Shown one piece after another: positions 56,701 through 64,000 of a DNA stretch of 64,000 bases. Both the position numbers and the translations under genes were made by a program. Every line of letters begins with the position of its first letter. Position 1 is the stretch's first letter. This DNA comes from Shewanella glacialipiscicola (GTDB taxonomy: Bacteria > Pseudomonadota > Gammaproteobacteria > Enterobacterales > Shewanellaceae): positions 62,001 to 126,000 of the forward strand of contig NZ_JAKILU010000003.1 of NCBI RefSeq assembly GCF_023283485.1, in the 5' to 3' direction. A model generated the notes under the pieces. That model was given only the letters and a program-made list of their open reading frames with translations, was not told where the DNA came from and ran no database searches.

Positions 56701-57279
56701 TTGGCTCAATTGTATTTTTATTACTCGGCAATGAACGCGGGGAAATCCACTTCTTTATTGCAGTCGTCCTATAACTACCGCGAACGCGGCATGAATACTT
56801 TGGTGATGACAGCCTCGATAGACGACCGATATGGTAAAGGTAAAGTCGCGTCGCGTATCGGCATTGAAACCGAAGCACAGGTTTTTAGTAGTAAAGATGA
56901 TTTAACGCAGATGATTACCGATGTGCATCAAGCTACGCCATTAAGCTGTGTGTTGGTTGACGAATGCCAATTTCTGAGCAAAGAACAAGTTAAACAACTT
57001 ACACATGTGGTCGATAATATTGACATTCCTGTGCTCTGTTATGGTTTAAGAACAGATTTCCAAGGCGAGCTTTTTACCGGCAGTCATTATTTATTAGCTT
57101 GGGCTGATAAATTGGTTGAATTAAAAACCATATGCCATTGTGGCCGTAAAGCTAACATGGTGGTGCGTCTTGATGGTGAAGGTAAAGTGATGCGCGAAGG
57201 TGAGCAAGTTGCTATTGGCGGCAATGAAAGTTATGAGTCCGTATGTCGTAAACACTTTCGTGAGTTTATTTGGGATTAG
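56701..57279 (+). CDS. tdk: Thymidine kinase
   Basis: 192 residues, type II bacterial thymidine kinase: [26 protein letters not shown] with the P-loop at 10-17, VDECQFL (the DExxQF switch), [18 protein letters not shown] and zinc-binding cysteines in ICHCGRKA and SVCRKH. The start codon is TTG: an in-frame TAA lies two codons upstream, the protein then aligns with E. coli Tdk from residue 1, and AAGGG precedes it. It salvages thymidine to dTMP. Confidence 0.96.
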   Translation: MAQLYFYYSAMNAGKSTSLLQSSYNYRERGMNTLVMTASIDDRYGKGKVASRIGIETEAQVFSSKDDLTQMITDVHQATPLSCVLVDECQFLSKEQVKQLTHVVDNIDIPVLCYGLRTDFQGELFTGSHYLLAWADKLVELKTICHCGRKANMVVRLDGEGKVMREGEQVAIGGNESYESVCRKHFREFIWD

Positions 57280-57512
57280 TATTCATCAGTTATTTTTACG
57301 AATGTGCTGTTAGCTTAATATGAGCATGCGTTATTGGTTGTTTTAAGCAATAGACATCGCTTTTTACCGCTCAATAGATGTCGTGAATACAAACCATCGA
57401 TACAAAATGGATCATGAAGGTTAAATGAGTTTGATATATTGCCTTATTGAGTGGCAACGGATTTGCTGAGTTGCATGAAAGATGTTTATTTTAGTATTTT
57501 TTTGGAGCTGTT

Positions 57513-60500
57513 TTGCCTAATTCCACGTCAGAGATGAAGTTCGAAAATTATCGTCCTCGTCCACCCGAACCAGAGCCCAAGGTTAAAGAAAAACCAGCGC
57601 GTAAAGCCAGATCAAAGGGGCGAGTGTGGTTCTTATTTTTTATTCTTATTTGCTGCGCTGCGCTGCTGATCGGGCTTGAAGTTAAAACCTCCTATTATCA
57701 AGCAAAATACATTAATCAATATGCCAAAACGCTCACCTACGATTTAGATAATGCGCCAAGCCAAGCGGTTATTTATCCTAGTTATGGGCCTTTTGATGAA
57801 CGCCATGGCTACAGTAAATTGCCGCTTTATATCGACAGATTATTGCAGCGTAATTTTCAGGTAACGCAGCAGGTGGCGTTTTCGTCTGCGTTGCAACAAT
57901 ATGCTAAATTAGGTTTTTTCCCTCCATATCATGAAAAAGCGCAATCAGGGCTCACGCTACTCGATTGTCGTAATACCGATTTATACGAGTTTGCTTATCC
58001 AAAAAGGGTTTATCAGGATAGCGATAAAATCCCCAATGAAATCGTCAATACCTTATTGTTTATTGAAAACCGCGAGCTGTGGACCACGGAAGCTAAACTT
58101 AACCCTGTGATTGATTGGCCACGTTTTGTAGTAGCAGGGATGAGCCAAATTGCTGAAATGGTTGGTATGAATGTTTCTACTGCTGGTGGTAGTACGCTAG
58201 CAACGCAGATTGAGAAATTCCGTCATTCTTCCCAAGGTTTAACCTTAAGTATTAAGGATAAGTTACTGCAAATTGGCTCAGCCAGTGTGCGCGTTTACCA
58301 GCACAGTGAAAATACTGAGCCTGCACGTAAGCGCATTGTGCAAGATTATCTAAATACAGTGCCGCTCTCTTCGGCGCCCAATCATGGTGAAGTTCATGGT
58401 ATTGGCGATGGCTTATGGGCTTGGTTTGGCACCGATTTCGATACAGCCAACCAATTGTTATCCTCACCACAGATCAAGAGCAATGCGGCTAAACGTGGTC
58501 AGGTATTTCGTCAAGTGGTTGCTTTGATGATCGCCCAGCGTCGTCCGTCGTATTATTTATTGCAAGGCCATGAAGATCTTGAGAATTTAGTCGATAGCCA
58601 TATTCGTTTACTTGGCCAGTATTATCTCATTGATCGTGGTTTGCGTGATGCGGCACTCGCGCAGAAATTGCATTTTAAAGTCGTTAAACCACAGCGCAAT
58701 ATTCAATCAGGTGCCGATAAAGGTGTGAACACAGTACGCATTCGCACCGCGGGTATGCTAAACGTGGGATTGTACGATTTAGACCGGCTCGATTTAACGG
58801 TAAAAAGTAGTTTACACAGTGACTTGCAGCAACAAGTGAGCAATTACTTACGCAGCCTTGCACAAGTCTCTGCAGCGGAGCAAGTCGGGCTATTAGGTGA
58901 GCGTCTGCTTGAGCCAAGCCAGTTACAAAATGTACTTTATAGTTTTACGCTTTATGAGCGAACTGATACCGCCAATCGGGTTCGGGTGCAAACTGATAGT
59001 ACCGATCAACCCTTTGATATCAATGAGGGCAGTAAGCTAGAGCTAGGTTCAACCGCTAAATTACGGGTGATGGCAACGTACTTAGAAATTATCGCCGAGA
59101 TCTACGATAAGTATTCTAAGAAACACGGTATTGAATTGGAATCGATCATTATCGAGCCTCGGGATCACTTAACTCGTTGGGCAATTGATTACTTGATTGT
59201 AAACCCAGGCAGGCGCTTAGATCACATGCTAGATGCGGCGCTGCAGCGTGAATATTCAGCTTCAGCCAGTGAGCAATTCTTCACGGGTGGTGGTTTACAT
59301 GTGTTTAATAACTTTAAGAAAACGGAAGATCTGAAAACTCCGACACTCTATCAAGCCCTGCAGGATTCGATTAACTTGCCCTTTGTAAGGTTGATGCGTG
59401 ACATAGTCAACTACAGCAGCAGTATGCAAAACGAGGGCAATATGGCCCAGTTACTGCGCAGTGATAAAGATCCGCGCCGTGACGAATATTTACGAATATT
59501 TGCCGACCGCGAAGGCAATACGTTTGTGACTAAGTTTTATCGAAAGTATAAAAAAGTCGCCGCCAATGAGCGTTTTGCTATGTTTTTTGATGGCCAATCT
59601 CAGTCGGAGCAACAATTAACTGCGGCGTATCGCTATTTATTGCCCGATGAGCCTATCTCGGCATATAAAGCATTTATACAGCAAAGAATACCTCGAGTGA
59701 GCTATACCGATCGACGTATTAAGGAATTGTACAACAAATACGGTCCGGATAAATTTAATCTTCCTGATCAAGGTTATATCGCGCGGGTGCATCCATTAGA
59801 ACTGTGGGTGCTCGATTATTTAAACCATAATCCAGACGCTATCTTAAGTGATGTTAAACAGGCGAGTGAAGCCCAGCGCCAAGAAGTTTACCGTTGGCTG
59901 TTTAGAACGCGCCATAAAAACGCCCGTGATGTACGAGTAAAAGTGATGCTCGAAGTAGAAGCATTCCTTGACATACATCAGCGTTGGGCGCGTTTAGGTT
60001 ATCCATTTGATTCTATGGTGCCATCTTTAGGCTCTGCGCTTGGCAGTTCGGGCGATAGACCCGCAGCCTTAGCTGAGCTGATGGGCATTATTCAAAATGA
60101 CGGTTACCGTTTACCGACAGTGCGGATTAATCAGCTGCATTTTGCGGCAAATACGCCTTACGAAGTGACATTGGATAACCAGAATACCCAAGGTGAGCGG
60201 GTGATGCGCCATGAAGTAGCAGAAGCCTTAAAAGCTGCGTTAGCCAACGTAGTGCAAAATGGTACAGCAAGGCGTTTAAAGGGTATTTTTACCGATGAGC
60301 AAGGCGGCATGCTACCTATCGGCGGTAAAACCGGCACCGGTGATAACCGTATTGTGACTCAAATGCAGCAAGGCAAAAGAGTAGCAACTACGGCTGTGAA
60401 CCGTACTGCGACTTTCGTGTTTTATCTTGGTGATAGATACTTTGGTACGTTGACGGCTTTTGTTCCTGGCAGTAAATCCGATGACTTTAGCTTTACCTCT

Positions 60501-60590
60501 GCTCTACCCTTACAAGTGATGAAAGGCATGATGCCCATTTTGTCACCCTATGTAAAAACAGAGCAGGGGATGTGCGTGGTAAACGAATAA
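57513..60590 (+). CDS. Very large class-A-PBP-like protein (GT51 plus transpeptidase)
   Basis: 1025 residues. Cytoplasmic Pro/Lys-rich tail, one membrane helix (about 38-56), then a GT51-like domain with E185 in FIENREL and GGSTLATQIEK (typical enzymes have EDxxFxxHxG and GGSTITQQ). A transpeptidase-like domain carries S513-T-A-K516 (SxxK), S619-I-N621 (SxN) and K939-T-G941 (KTG). It is longer than E. coli PBP1a, and the long gap between SxN and KTG implies an insertion of about 150 residues. A role in peptidoglycan synthesis is inferred. The TTG start is preferred, with TTGGAG upstream. Confidence 0.78.
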   Translation: MPNSTSEMKFENYRPRPPEPEPKVKEKPARKARSKGRVWFLFFILICCAALLIGLEVKTSYYQAKYINQYAKTLTYDLDNAPSQAVIYPSYGPFDERHGYSKLPLYIDRLLQRNFQVTQQVAFSSALQQYAKLGFFPPYHEKAQSGLTLLDCRNTDLYEFAYPKRVYQDSDKIPNEIVNTLLFIENRELWTTEAKLNPVIDWPRFVVAGMSQIAEMVGMNVSTAGGSTLATQIEKFRHSSQGLTLSIKDKLLQIGSASVRVYQHSENTEPARKRIVQDYLNTVPLSSAPNHGEVHGIGDGLWAWFGTDFDTANQLLSSPQIKSNAAKRGQVFRQVVALMIAQRRPSYYLLQGHEDLENLVDSHIRLLGQYYLIDRGLRDAALAQKLHFKVVKPQRNIQSGADKGVNTVRIRTAGMLNVGLYDLDRLDLTVKSSLHSDLQQQVSNYLRSLAQVSAAEQVGLLGERLLEPSQLQNVLYSFTLYERTDTANRVRVQTDSTDQPFDINEGSKLELGSTAKLRVMATYLEIIAEIYDKYSKKHGIELESIIIEPRDHLTRWAIDYLIVNPGRRLDHMLDAALQREYSASASEQFFTGGGLHVFNNFKKTEDLKTPTLYQALQDSINLPFVRLMRDIVNYSSSMQNEGNMAQLLRSDKDPRRDEYLRIFADREGNTFVTKFYRKYKKVAANERFAMFFDGQSQSEQQLTAAYRYLLPDEPISAYKAFIQQRIPRVSYTDRRIKELYNKYGPDKFNLPDQGYIARVHPLELWVLDYLNHNPDAILSDVKQASEAQRQEVYRWLFRTRHKNARDVRVKVMLEVEAFLDIHQRWARLGYPFDSMVPSLGSALGSSGDRPAALAELMGIIQNDGYRLPTVRINQLHFAANTPYEVTLDNQNTQGERVMRHEVAEALKAALANVVQNGTARRLKGIFTDEQGGMLPIGGKTGTGDNRIVTQMQQGKRVATTAVNRTATFVFYLGDRYFGTLTAFVPGSKSDDFSFTSALPLQVMKGMMPILSPYVKTEQGMCVVNE

Positions 60591-60649
60591 AGGCGGTGAG
60601 TTTCATGCCAAGTTTAATATTCGCAAATTAACAACCGCAAGCTAACCAC

Positions 60650-60676
60650 AAAGAGTGTTCTTTAAGAACGCTCTTT
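60650..60676 (+). terminator. Terminator after the PBP-like gene
   Basis: 11-bp stem with one mismatch (AAAGAGTGTTC at 60650-60660 with GAACGCTCTTT at 60666-60676), 5-nt loop, followed by GTTTTTTA. Confidence 0.8.
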
Positions 60677-60693
60677 GTTTTTTATCGCTTAAA

Positions 60694-60713
60694 CTATCTA
60701 TCTATCTATCTAT
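60694..60713 (+). repeat. Tetranucleotide tract (CTAT)5
   Basis: Five direct CTAT units in non-coding DNA after the PBP-like gene terminator. No gene is affected. Confidence 0.9.
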
Positions 60714-61267
60714 CGATTCGTGTAGGAGGGTTATAACATCTCATACCAAGCGATAAAGATTTATTATGAATAATTAAATTGTCCGCCTAAATAGCAGGAG
60801 TTTTGGCCGATTAACTGCATTCTCTGACTCGAAAATACCCCAAAGCAAGATAACTTTGTCGTCAGTTGTTACGCATTAATTGTCATTGTTTCCCAGTGAC
60901 TCGCCATAAACTCGTCCCTGAGGGCTCTACTAAAACATCCATGTTTTAGAAGGTCACTGGTACATCAATGCCAATCTTAACTAACACTTCTGCTGTTCGT
61001 TCAGCTAAAAAGTGCCCCAAAACGAGTTAACAAGTTGTCAGTAGAACAGTAACGAACGGACTTTCTGTCCTAGAAATTTTCATCGTTATACCCGTGTGAT
61101 GTAATTCACTACTACCCATCAAAAAACTGGATAATTATACAGTCGTATTCAAATCATAAGGATTCTGAACGATTTTCATCCTGTATTCGTGCGCGTTTTC
61201 TCATTTTTTAAATAAATAGCATTAAAATCAATTACTTATACTTTTAATTAAGTAGATAATAGGTTTG

Positions 61268-61289
61268 AAAAACGCGCATGCGCGTTTTT
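61268..61289. repeat. Perfect 22-bp palindrome (AAAAACGCGCA half)
   Basis: Half-site AAAAACGCGCA is followed directly by its complement. The core AAACGCGCATGCGC recurs at about 61374-61387 near the presumed left edge of the first cassette. It could act as a hairpin terminator (T-run on both strands) or be a recombination remnant. Confidence 0.8.
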
Positions 61290-61362
61290 CTAGGTGGCGT
61301 ATTTGAAGTAAAGCTGATAACTTCTTTGCAATACAATCAGTTAAAAATGCGTGCTTTCACTG

Positions 61363-61406
61363 GTCTAACGTGATAAACGCGCATGCGCACTAATAAAATG
61401 TTAGCC
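61363..61406 (+). other. Possible degenerate attC at the left edge of the cassette array
   Basis: GTCTAAC (61363-61369, fits RYYYAAC) and GTTAGCC (61400-61406, near GTTRRRY) are complementary except at one base. The 44-bp size is below normal attC, so it may be degenerate or chance. Confidence 0.3.
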
Positions 61407-61427
61407 ATCAATATGGAGATAATTTGA

Positions 61428-62234
61428 GTGCAGAGTTCTAAGGAAGTTCTTGAACTACTAACCAAAGCGAAGGATATGCGATTAAATATTGCAATCTTTT
61501 TGGTTTCTACAAGTATTTTATTCGCCTCAAAAAATGAATTTATAGCGCTCGAACCAGTATCAGAAACCGTTCTTCGAGGGCTAACTTTTATAACATTGGT
61601 TAGGCTAGTTTATGGTTTCGTCGGTCTTATTTACTCCCACTTTCAAAATCGACAAGAAGAAAAACTTAAATTGGTCAAAGCCGAATTAGATGCGAAAAAT
61701 GCAGAGTCAGATAATCTAAAAAACAGAGAGAAAATTCGTTCTATATTTGAGACGTTGGATATATTTCAGTTGTACATTATTCAAGAGCTCAAAAGGCAGA
61801 ATCACGTTCAAGTTAAAAAAAGTGCACCACTTTTCACTTTAAAAAATTTCAAAATTATATATACCCCAGCAGTAGGTGAGCGATATGAGTCAGCGTCACT
61901 CACTCCAATTGCAAAAGATATATTAGAAAACGAATTATGGAGACGTTTTGACGAATTAAAGCTTAATGCCTTGATCAGATTTTTTGAAGGTTTACAGCCT
62001 GAAGAATCACGACATTTTTTAGAGTTTATGAACAAAGAATCGATAGGAACGAAAAGATACAATCGAACTTCGTCAGGTAGTCAGTATTATGATAATGAAA
62101 GAGTGTTTTCACACTACTCCAATAGCATAATTTTTACTCAGCCCCAAAGAAACTACATCTATATCATTGACCCAAAAGCTAAAGAGGCTATTGGTTTCGT
62201 TTTTAAAGACACAGCAGAGGCAGAAAATGGCTAA
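61428..62234 (+). CDS. Cassette 1: membrane-anchored protein of unknown function
   Basis: 268 residues. Two N-terminal membrane helices (about 18-36 and 48-68), then a charged coiled coil (about 74-105), then a soluble domain (IFETLDIFQLYIIQELKRQNHVQVKKSAPL..., ASLTPIAKDILENELWRRF) and a C-terminal tail. Distant resemblance in layout to SieB-type superinfection-exclusion proteins is possible, but no family is certain. GTG start with GGAG 9 nt upstream. The stop codon is the first base group of an attC site, so this is an integron-type cassette gene. More AT-rich than flanking core genes. Confidence 0.8.
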   Translation: MQSSKEVLELLTKAKDMRLNIAIFLVSTSILFASKNEFIALEPVSETVLRGLTFITLVRLVYGFVGLIYSHFQNRQEEKLKLVKAELDAKNAESDNLKNREKIRSIFETLDIFQLYIIQELKRQNHVQVKKSAPLFTLKNFKIIYTPAVGERYESASLTPIAKDILENELWRRFDELKLNALIRFFEGLQPEESRHFLEFMNKESIGTKRYNRTSSGSQYYDNERVFSHYSNSIIFTQPQRNYIYIIDPKAKEAIGFVFKDTAEAENG

Positions 62235-62300
62235 CAAGGCACTGCTACGGAAAATTTACTCGCTGGCGCTCCTAAATTTCCGCAGAGTGCGGCGTTATGT
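62232..62300 (+). other. attC recombination site 1
   Basis: Begins TAACAAGGCACTGC at the stop codon of cassette gene 1 and ends GCAGAGTGCGGCGTTATGT. The arms are complementary (GGCACTGC/GCAGAGTGC) with an inner stem (CGGAAAATTTA/TAAATTTCCG). This is the typical layout of Vibrio/Shewanella chromosomal integron attC sites, with the crossover G^TT at 62294/62295. Confidence 0.88.
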
Positions 62301-62337
62301 TGGGGGAGAACGATAAATTAATAAAATTATTGATATT

Positions 62338-62766
62338 ATGGTTCGTGTGGAAACAGGGATAACTTGCACGAGTGAGCTGGTCTTTTGGGCAATGGAAAGA
62401 ATTTCAAATGATGAAATGTCTGATGGTCTATTAGAACTGGCAAGCTTGAAAAAGCCATCTGCATACGAAGCTTTAAAATTAGCCCATCAAGCCGCTAATG
62501 AACTAGGAATTGCTCTACCTAATGAAAGTCAGTTGAAATTGCTAATTGCGAAAAATATTGCTGAAAATATTATTTCCGGAAAAATTGACCCAAATATTGG
62601 CTGTTTGAAAATTGGTGAGCTAAATCAAGAGCTCGGGTGGCCTCAAGAATTATCAGGCTTTGGTCTTCTCGCTCATGAGCAAACAGATCATGAACACATC
62701 GGAATCACCAGAGCTAGCATTATTCCTGATATTTTGAAAGAGGCTAATACTCTTTTGAAAACATAA
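62338..62766 (+). CDS. Cassette 2: hypothetical protein
   Basis: 142 residues, soluble, mostly helical and acidic (ELVFWAMERISNDEMSDGLLELASL, YEALKLAHQAANELGIALPN, LIAKNIAENIISGKIDPNIGCLKIGELNQELG). Family not recognised. The ATG at 62338 has no close Shine-Dalgarno site. GGGGGAG at 62302-62308 precedes a different frame starting at 62297 (MLGENDKLIKLL...), which runs into this one, so a start-region frameshift or an ATT start at 62317 is possible. It ends in an attC site. Confidence 0.7.
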   Translation: MVRVETGITCTSELVFWAMERISNDEMSDGLLELASLKKPSAYEALKLAHQAANELGIALPNESQLKLLIAKNIAENIISGKIDPNIGCLKIGELNQELGWPQELSGFGLLAHEQTDHEHIGITRASIIPDILKEANTLLKT

Positions 62767-62892
62767 CAACGTGCTGCAACCCGCGCACTTCGTGCGCTGG
62801 ACAGTTTATAAGTCGCGGCTTTGTGGTTTTGCTGCGCAAAAGTATTCCACAAAACCACAACTTACAAACTGCCGTTGAGCACGGCGTTATGT
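62764..62892 (+). other. attC recombination site 2
   Basis: Starts TAACAACGTGCTGCAAC at the stop of cassette gene 2 and ends GTTGAGCACGGCGTTATG. Outer arms are complementary, and long inner arms (GTTTATAAGT... with ...ACTTACAAAC; TGTGGTTTT with AAAACCACA) form a hairpin. About 128 bp, within the range of chromosomal attC sites. Confidence 0.88.
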
Positions 62893-62907
62893 GCACAAGG
62901 AGTTTCT

Positions 62908-63096
62908 GTGAGTAGTTTACAAAGTTATTATTTTTTAGGTTTTATTTTCTCATCTGCAATATTGAATATATTTATTGAAAATGAAAGTATTGGCATTAAG
63001 TTATTGTGCTTAACTTTGCTATTTACCACATTCATATTTGCTTCCTTATTCCACAATTTGAAAGCTAAAATAGAGAAGAATAACAAAGCAGAGTAA
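62908..63096 (+). CDS. Cassette 3: small two-helix membrane protein
   Basis: 62 residues. Two hydrophobic helices (about 7-23, YFLGFIFSSAILNIFI, and 28-47, IKLLCLTLLFTTFIFASLF) and a basic tail KAKIEKNNKAE. The GTG at 62908 is preferred because AAGGAG at 62897-62902 is well placed; upstream codons in this frame lie inside attC site 2. Family unknown. Small membrane proteins are common integron cassette products. Confidence 0.75.
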   Translation: MSSLQSYYFLGFIFSSAILNIFIENESIGIKLLCLTLLFTTFIFASLFHNLKAKIEKNNKAE

Positions 63097-63101
63097 TCAC
63101 A

Positions 63102-63199
63102 TAACAAGAACTTCAAACGAAACAAAAAAACAGTTGGTTAGGTTACGCTTCGCTTCACATTATAACCAACAATTTTTGTCCGCTTAAGTGGGCGTTATG
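63102..63199 (+). other. attC recombination site 3
   Basis: Starts TAACAAGAACTTC and ends GTCCGCTTAAGTGGGCGTTATG, very close to the 3' end of Vibrio repeats. The inner stem GTTGGTTA/TAACCAAC is clear. It follows cassette gene 3 by 5 nt. Confidence 0.9.
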
Positions 63200-63218
63200 T
63201 GTCAAAAGTGCCGAGATT

Positions 63219-63455
63219 ATGAAACGTATAAAAGAAGATGAAGTAAAAAATCAGGTCGTCTCAGATTTCGGTATGACTTTCTAGTTATTCGTAAAAACGG
63301 GGGATCATGCAATCGGCAATGCCGTTGATTATCCCTTGTTGAAAATATATGCCGATGATGAAACTGAAGAGAAATATCTTGAAATATCATCTGGTGGACA
63401 GCTAATTCTGAAGTGGTCAACTAAATTTGGCCACGGATTCAATCGGGCGCAGTAG
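63219..63455 (+). pseudogene. Cassette 4: small ORF broken by one amber codon
   Basis: An ATG at 63219 opens 21 codons (MKRIKEDEVKNQ...MTF), then TAG at 63282-63284, then 56 further codons in the same frame (LFVKTGDHAIG...GFNRAQ) ending at 63455. The composition after the stop is protein-like (NAVDYPLLKIYADDETEEKYLEISSGGQ). No attC follows it, so the cassette probably lost its 3' end. The last residues may come from foreign DNA. Family unknown. Confidence 0.55.
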
Positions 63456-63550
63456 AATCAAGCATATGTGACGATTTAGTATCGAACTGTATTCCCCTCC
63501 CAGCATTGAGCTTGTTGCACTGGTTAAAAGGCTGTGGTTAAAGCGAGTGC

Positions 63551-64000
63551 TTAAGATTGCTGCGGTGAGATCTGGTAAATTTTTGATTTAGCTTCATCGG
63601 TCACAAGATAAATTAGTCCATCTGGCCCTTGCACGACTGAGCGTAATCTTTGCCCCAGTTCGGTTTTTAGCAGGCGCTCTTCTTTAATAATCTTGTCACC
63701 ATCAAGCACTAAACGCACCAGTGTTTTTTCTTTTAGGCTGGCGAGTAAAATATTATTTTGCCACTGTGGAAATTTATCACCTGTGTAAAACATAAAGCCC
63801 GCGGTGGCAATGGAAGGTACCCATTTATAGACAGGTTGCTCCATTCCCGTTTTGTGGGTTCCTTCGCCAATTTTACCGCCGCCATAATTCTCACCATAGG
63901 TAATCACAGGCCAACCATAGTTTTTGGCCGCTTGGTCGATATTGAGTTCATCGCCGCCCTGCGGGCCATGCTCGCCAGTCCATAATACTTTACTGATAGG
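63551..64000 (-). CDS. PQQ-dependent aldose sugar dehydrogenase (partial, C-terminal part)
   Basis: The frame continues to the window edge: WTGEHGPQGGDELNIDQAAKNYGWPVITYGENY..., then YKWVPSIATAGFMFYTGDKFPQWQNNILLASLKEKTLVRLVLDGDKI, RLRSVVQGPDGLIYLVTDE and a stop at 63551-63553. These are blocks of the soluble sorbosone/glucose dehydrogenase (YliI/Asd) beta-propeller family, which oxidises aldoses in the periplasm with PQQ. The N-terminal half lies beyond 64000, so the start is not visible. Confidence 0.9.
   Translation of the reverse strand, partial: PISKVLWTGEHGPQGGDELNIDQAAKNYGWPVITYGENYGGGKIGEGTHKTGMEQPVYKWVPSIATAGFMFYTGDKFPQWQNNILLASLKEKTLVRLVLDGDKIIKEERLLKTELGQRLRSVVQGPDGLIYLVTDEAKSKIYQISPQQS

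Larger units (their letters stand above)
60591..61427. other. 837-bp gene-free region before the cassette array
   Basis: No ORF of note; no integrase gene is present. Visible elements: the terminator at 60650, a (CTAT)5 tract at 60694-60713, two related 40-nt segments starting CCCCAAA at 60838 and 61015, a 20-bp palindrome (CTAAAACAT, 2 nt, complement) near 60929-60948, and a GC-rich perfect palindrome at 61268-61289. It looks like a decayed insertion boundary. Confidence 0.5.

Noticed and set aside
60694..60713. (CTAT)5 tract as a phase-variation switch
   Set aside because: It lies in non-coding DNA after a terminator and not within a gene or between promoter elements.
1..64000. CRISPR array
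   Set aside because: No regularly spaced direct repeats of 20-40 bp were seen; the attC sites are irregular hairpins each attached to a gene.
1..64000. tRNA or rRNA genes
   Set aside because: No cloverleaf with TTCGA-type arm or rRNA conserved block was noticed; a tRNAscan run would settle this.

Overview
The window looks like the chromosome of a Shewanella species (inference). It carries an OmcA/MtrC-type outer-membrane multiheme cytochrome, a Shewanella/Vibrio-type polar chemotaxis tail (parC-parP-cheW), an RfaH-controlled O-antigen locus and a lysine-riboswitch NhaC-type transporter. Base composition is moderately AT-rich and falls further inside the O-antigen genes.

Layout. (1) 1-3.0 kb: end of a chemotaxis operon (parC, parP, cheW, then a DUF2802 membrane protein). 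(2) 3.1-7.4 kb: on the minus strand a FliK-like gene with a stand-alone FlhB C-terminal-domain gene; on the plus strand mlaA and an RssB-like response regulator. (3) 7.4-9.3 kb: a 265-bp dispersed repeat and a POT peptide transporter. (4) 9.7-31.4 kb: surface polysaccharide locus. rfaH is followed by a leader with an ops site, a Wza-like exporter, wzz, rmlBADC, wzx, glf, glycosyltransferases, wzy, and a UDP-QuiNAc branch (reductase, small phosphoglycosyl transferase, WbpM-like dehydratase). It ends in a decayed second rmlA and an intact second rmlC. (5) 31.5-42.6 kb: an Old Yellow Enzyme; yjbEFGH on the minus strand; a patatin-like phospholipase; a second, inverted copy of the 265-bp repeat; proS; a hexapeptide acyltransferase; trmO; rcsF. 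(6) 42.6-53.9 kb: two secreted amidohydrolase-family proteins, an H-NS-like protein, etfBA, a lysine riboswitch with a LysW/NhaC transporter, and an M3 oligopeptidase lipoprotein. (7) 54-60.6 kb: a nine-CxxCH outer-membrane cytochrome lipoprotein, tdk, and a very large class-A-PBP-like protein. (8) 61.4-63.5 kb: a short array of integron-type gene cassettes with three attC sites and no integrase in the window, ending beside a PQQ-dependent sugar dehydrogenase that runs off the right edge.

How it works together. RfaH made at 9.7 kb should be recruited at the ops site at 10.66 kb and carry RNA polymerase through the long O-antigen operon. The enzymes predict an O-unit that starts with QuiNAc and contains rhamnose and galactofuranose. 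Three glycosyltransferases plus the initiating transferase suggest about four sugars. Wzx, Wzy and Wzz complete a Wzy-dependent pathway. yjbEFGH and rcsF are envelope/exopolysaccharide functions linked through the Rcs system in enteric bacteria.

Most promising for novelty: the integrase-less cassette array with uncharacterised genes, the stand-alone FliK/FlhB-C pair, the amidohydrolase pair in which two of three modules lack the HxH metal motif, and the nine-heme cytochrome without local MtrA/MtrB partners.
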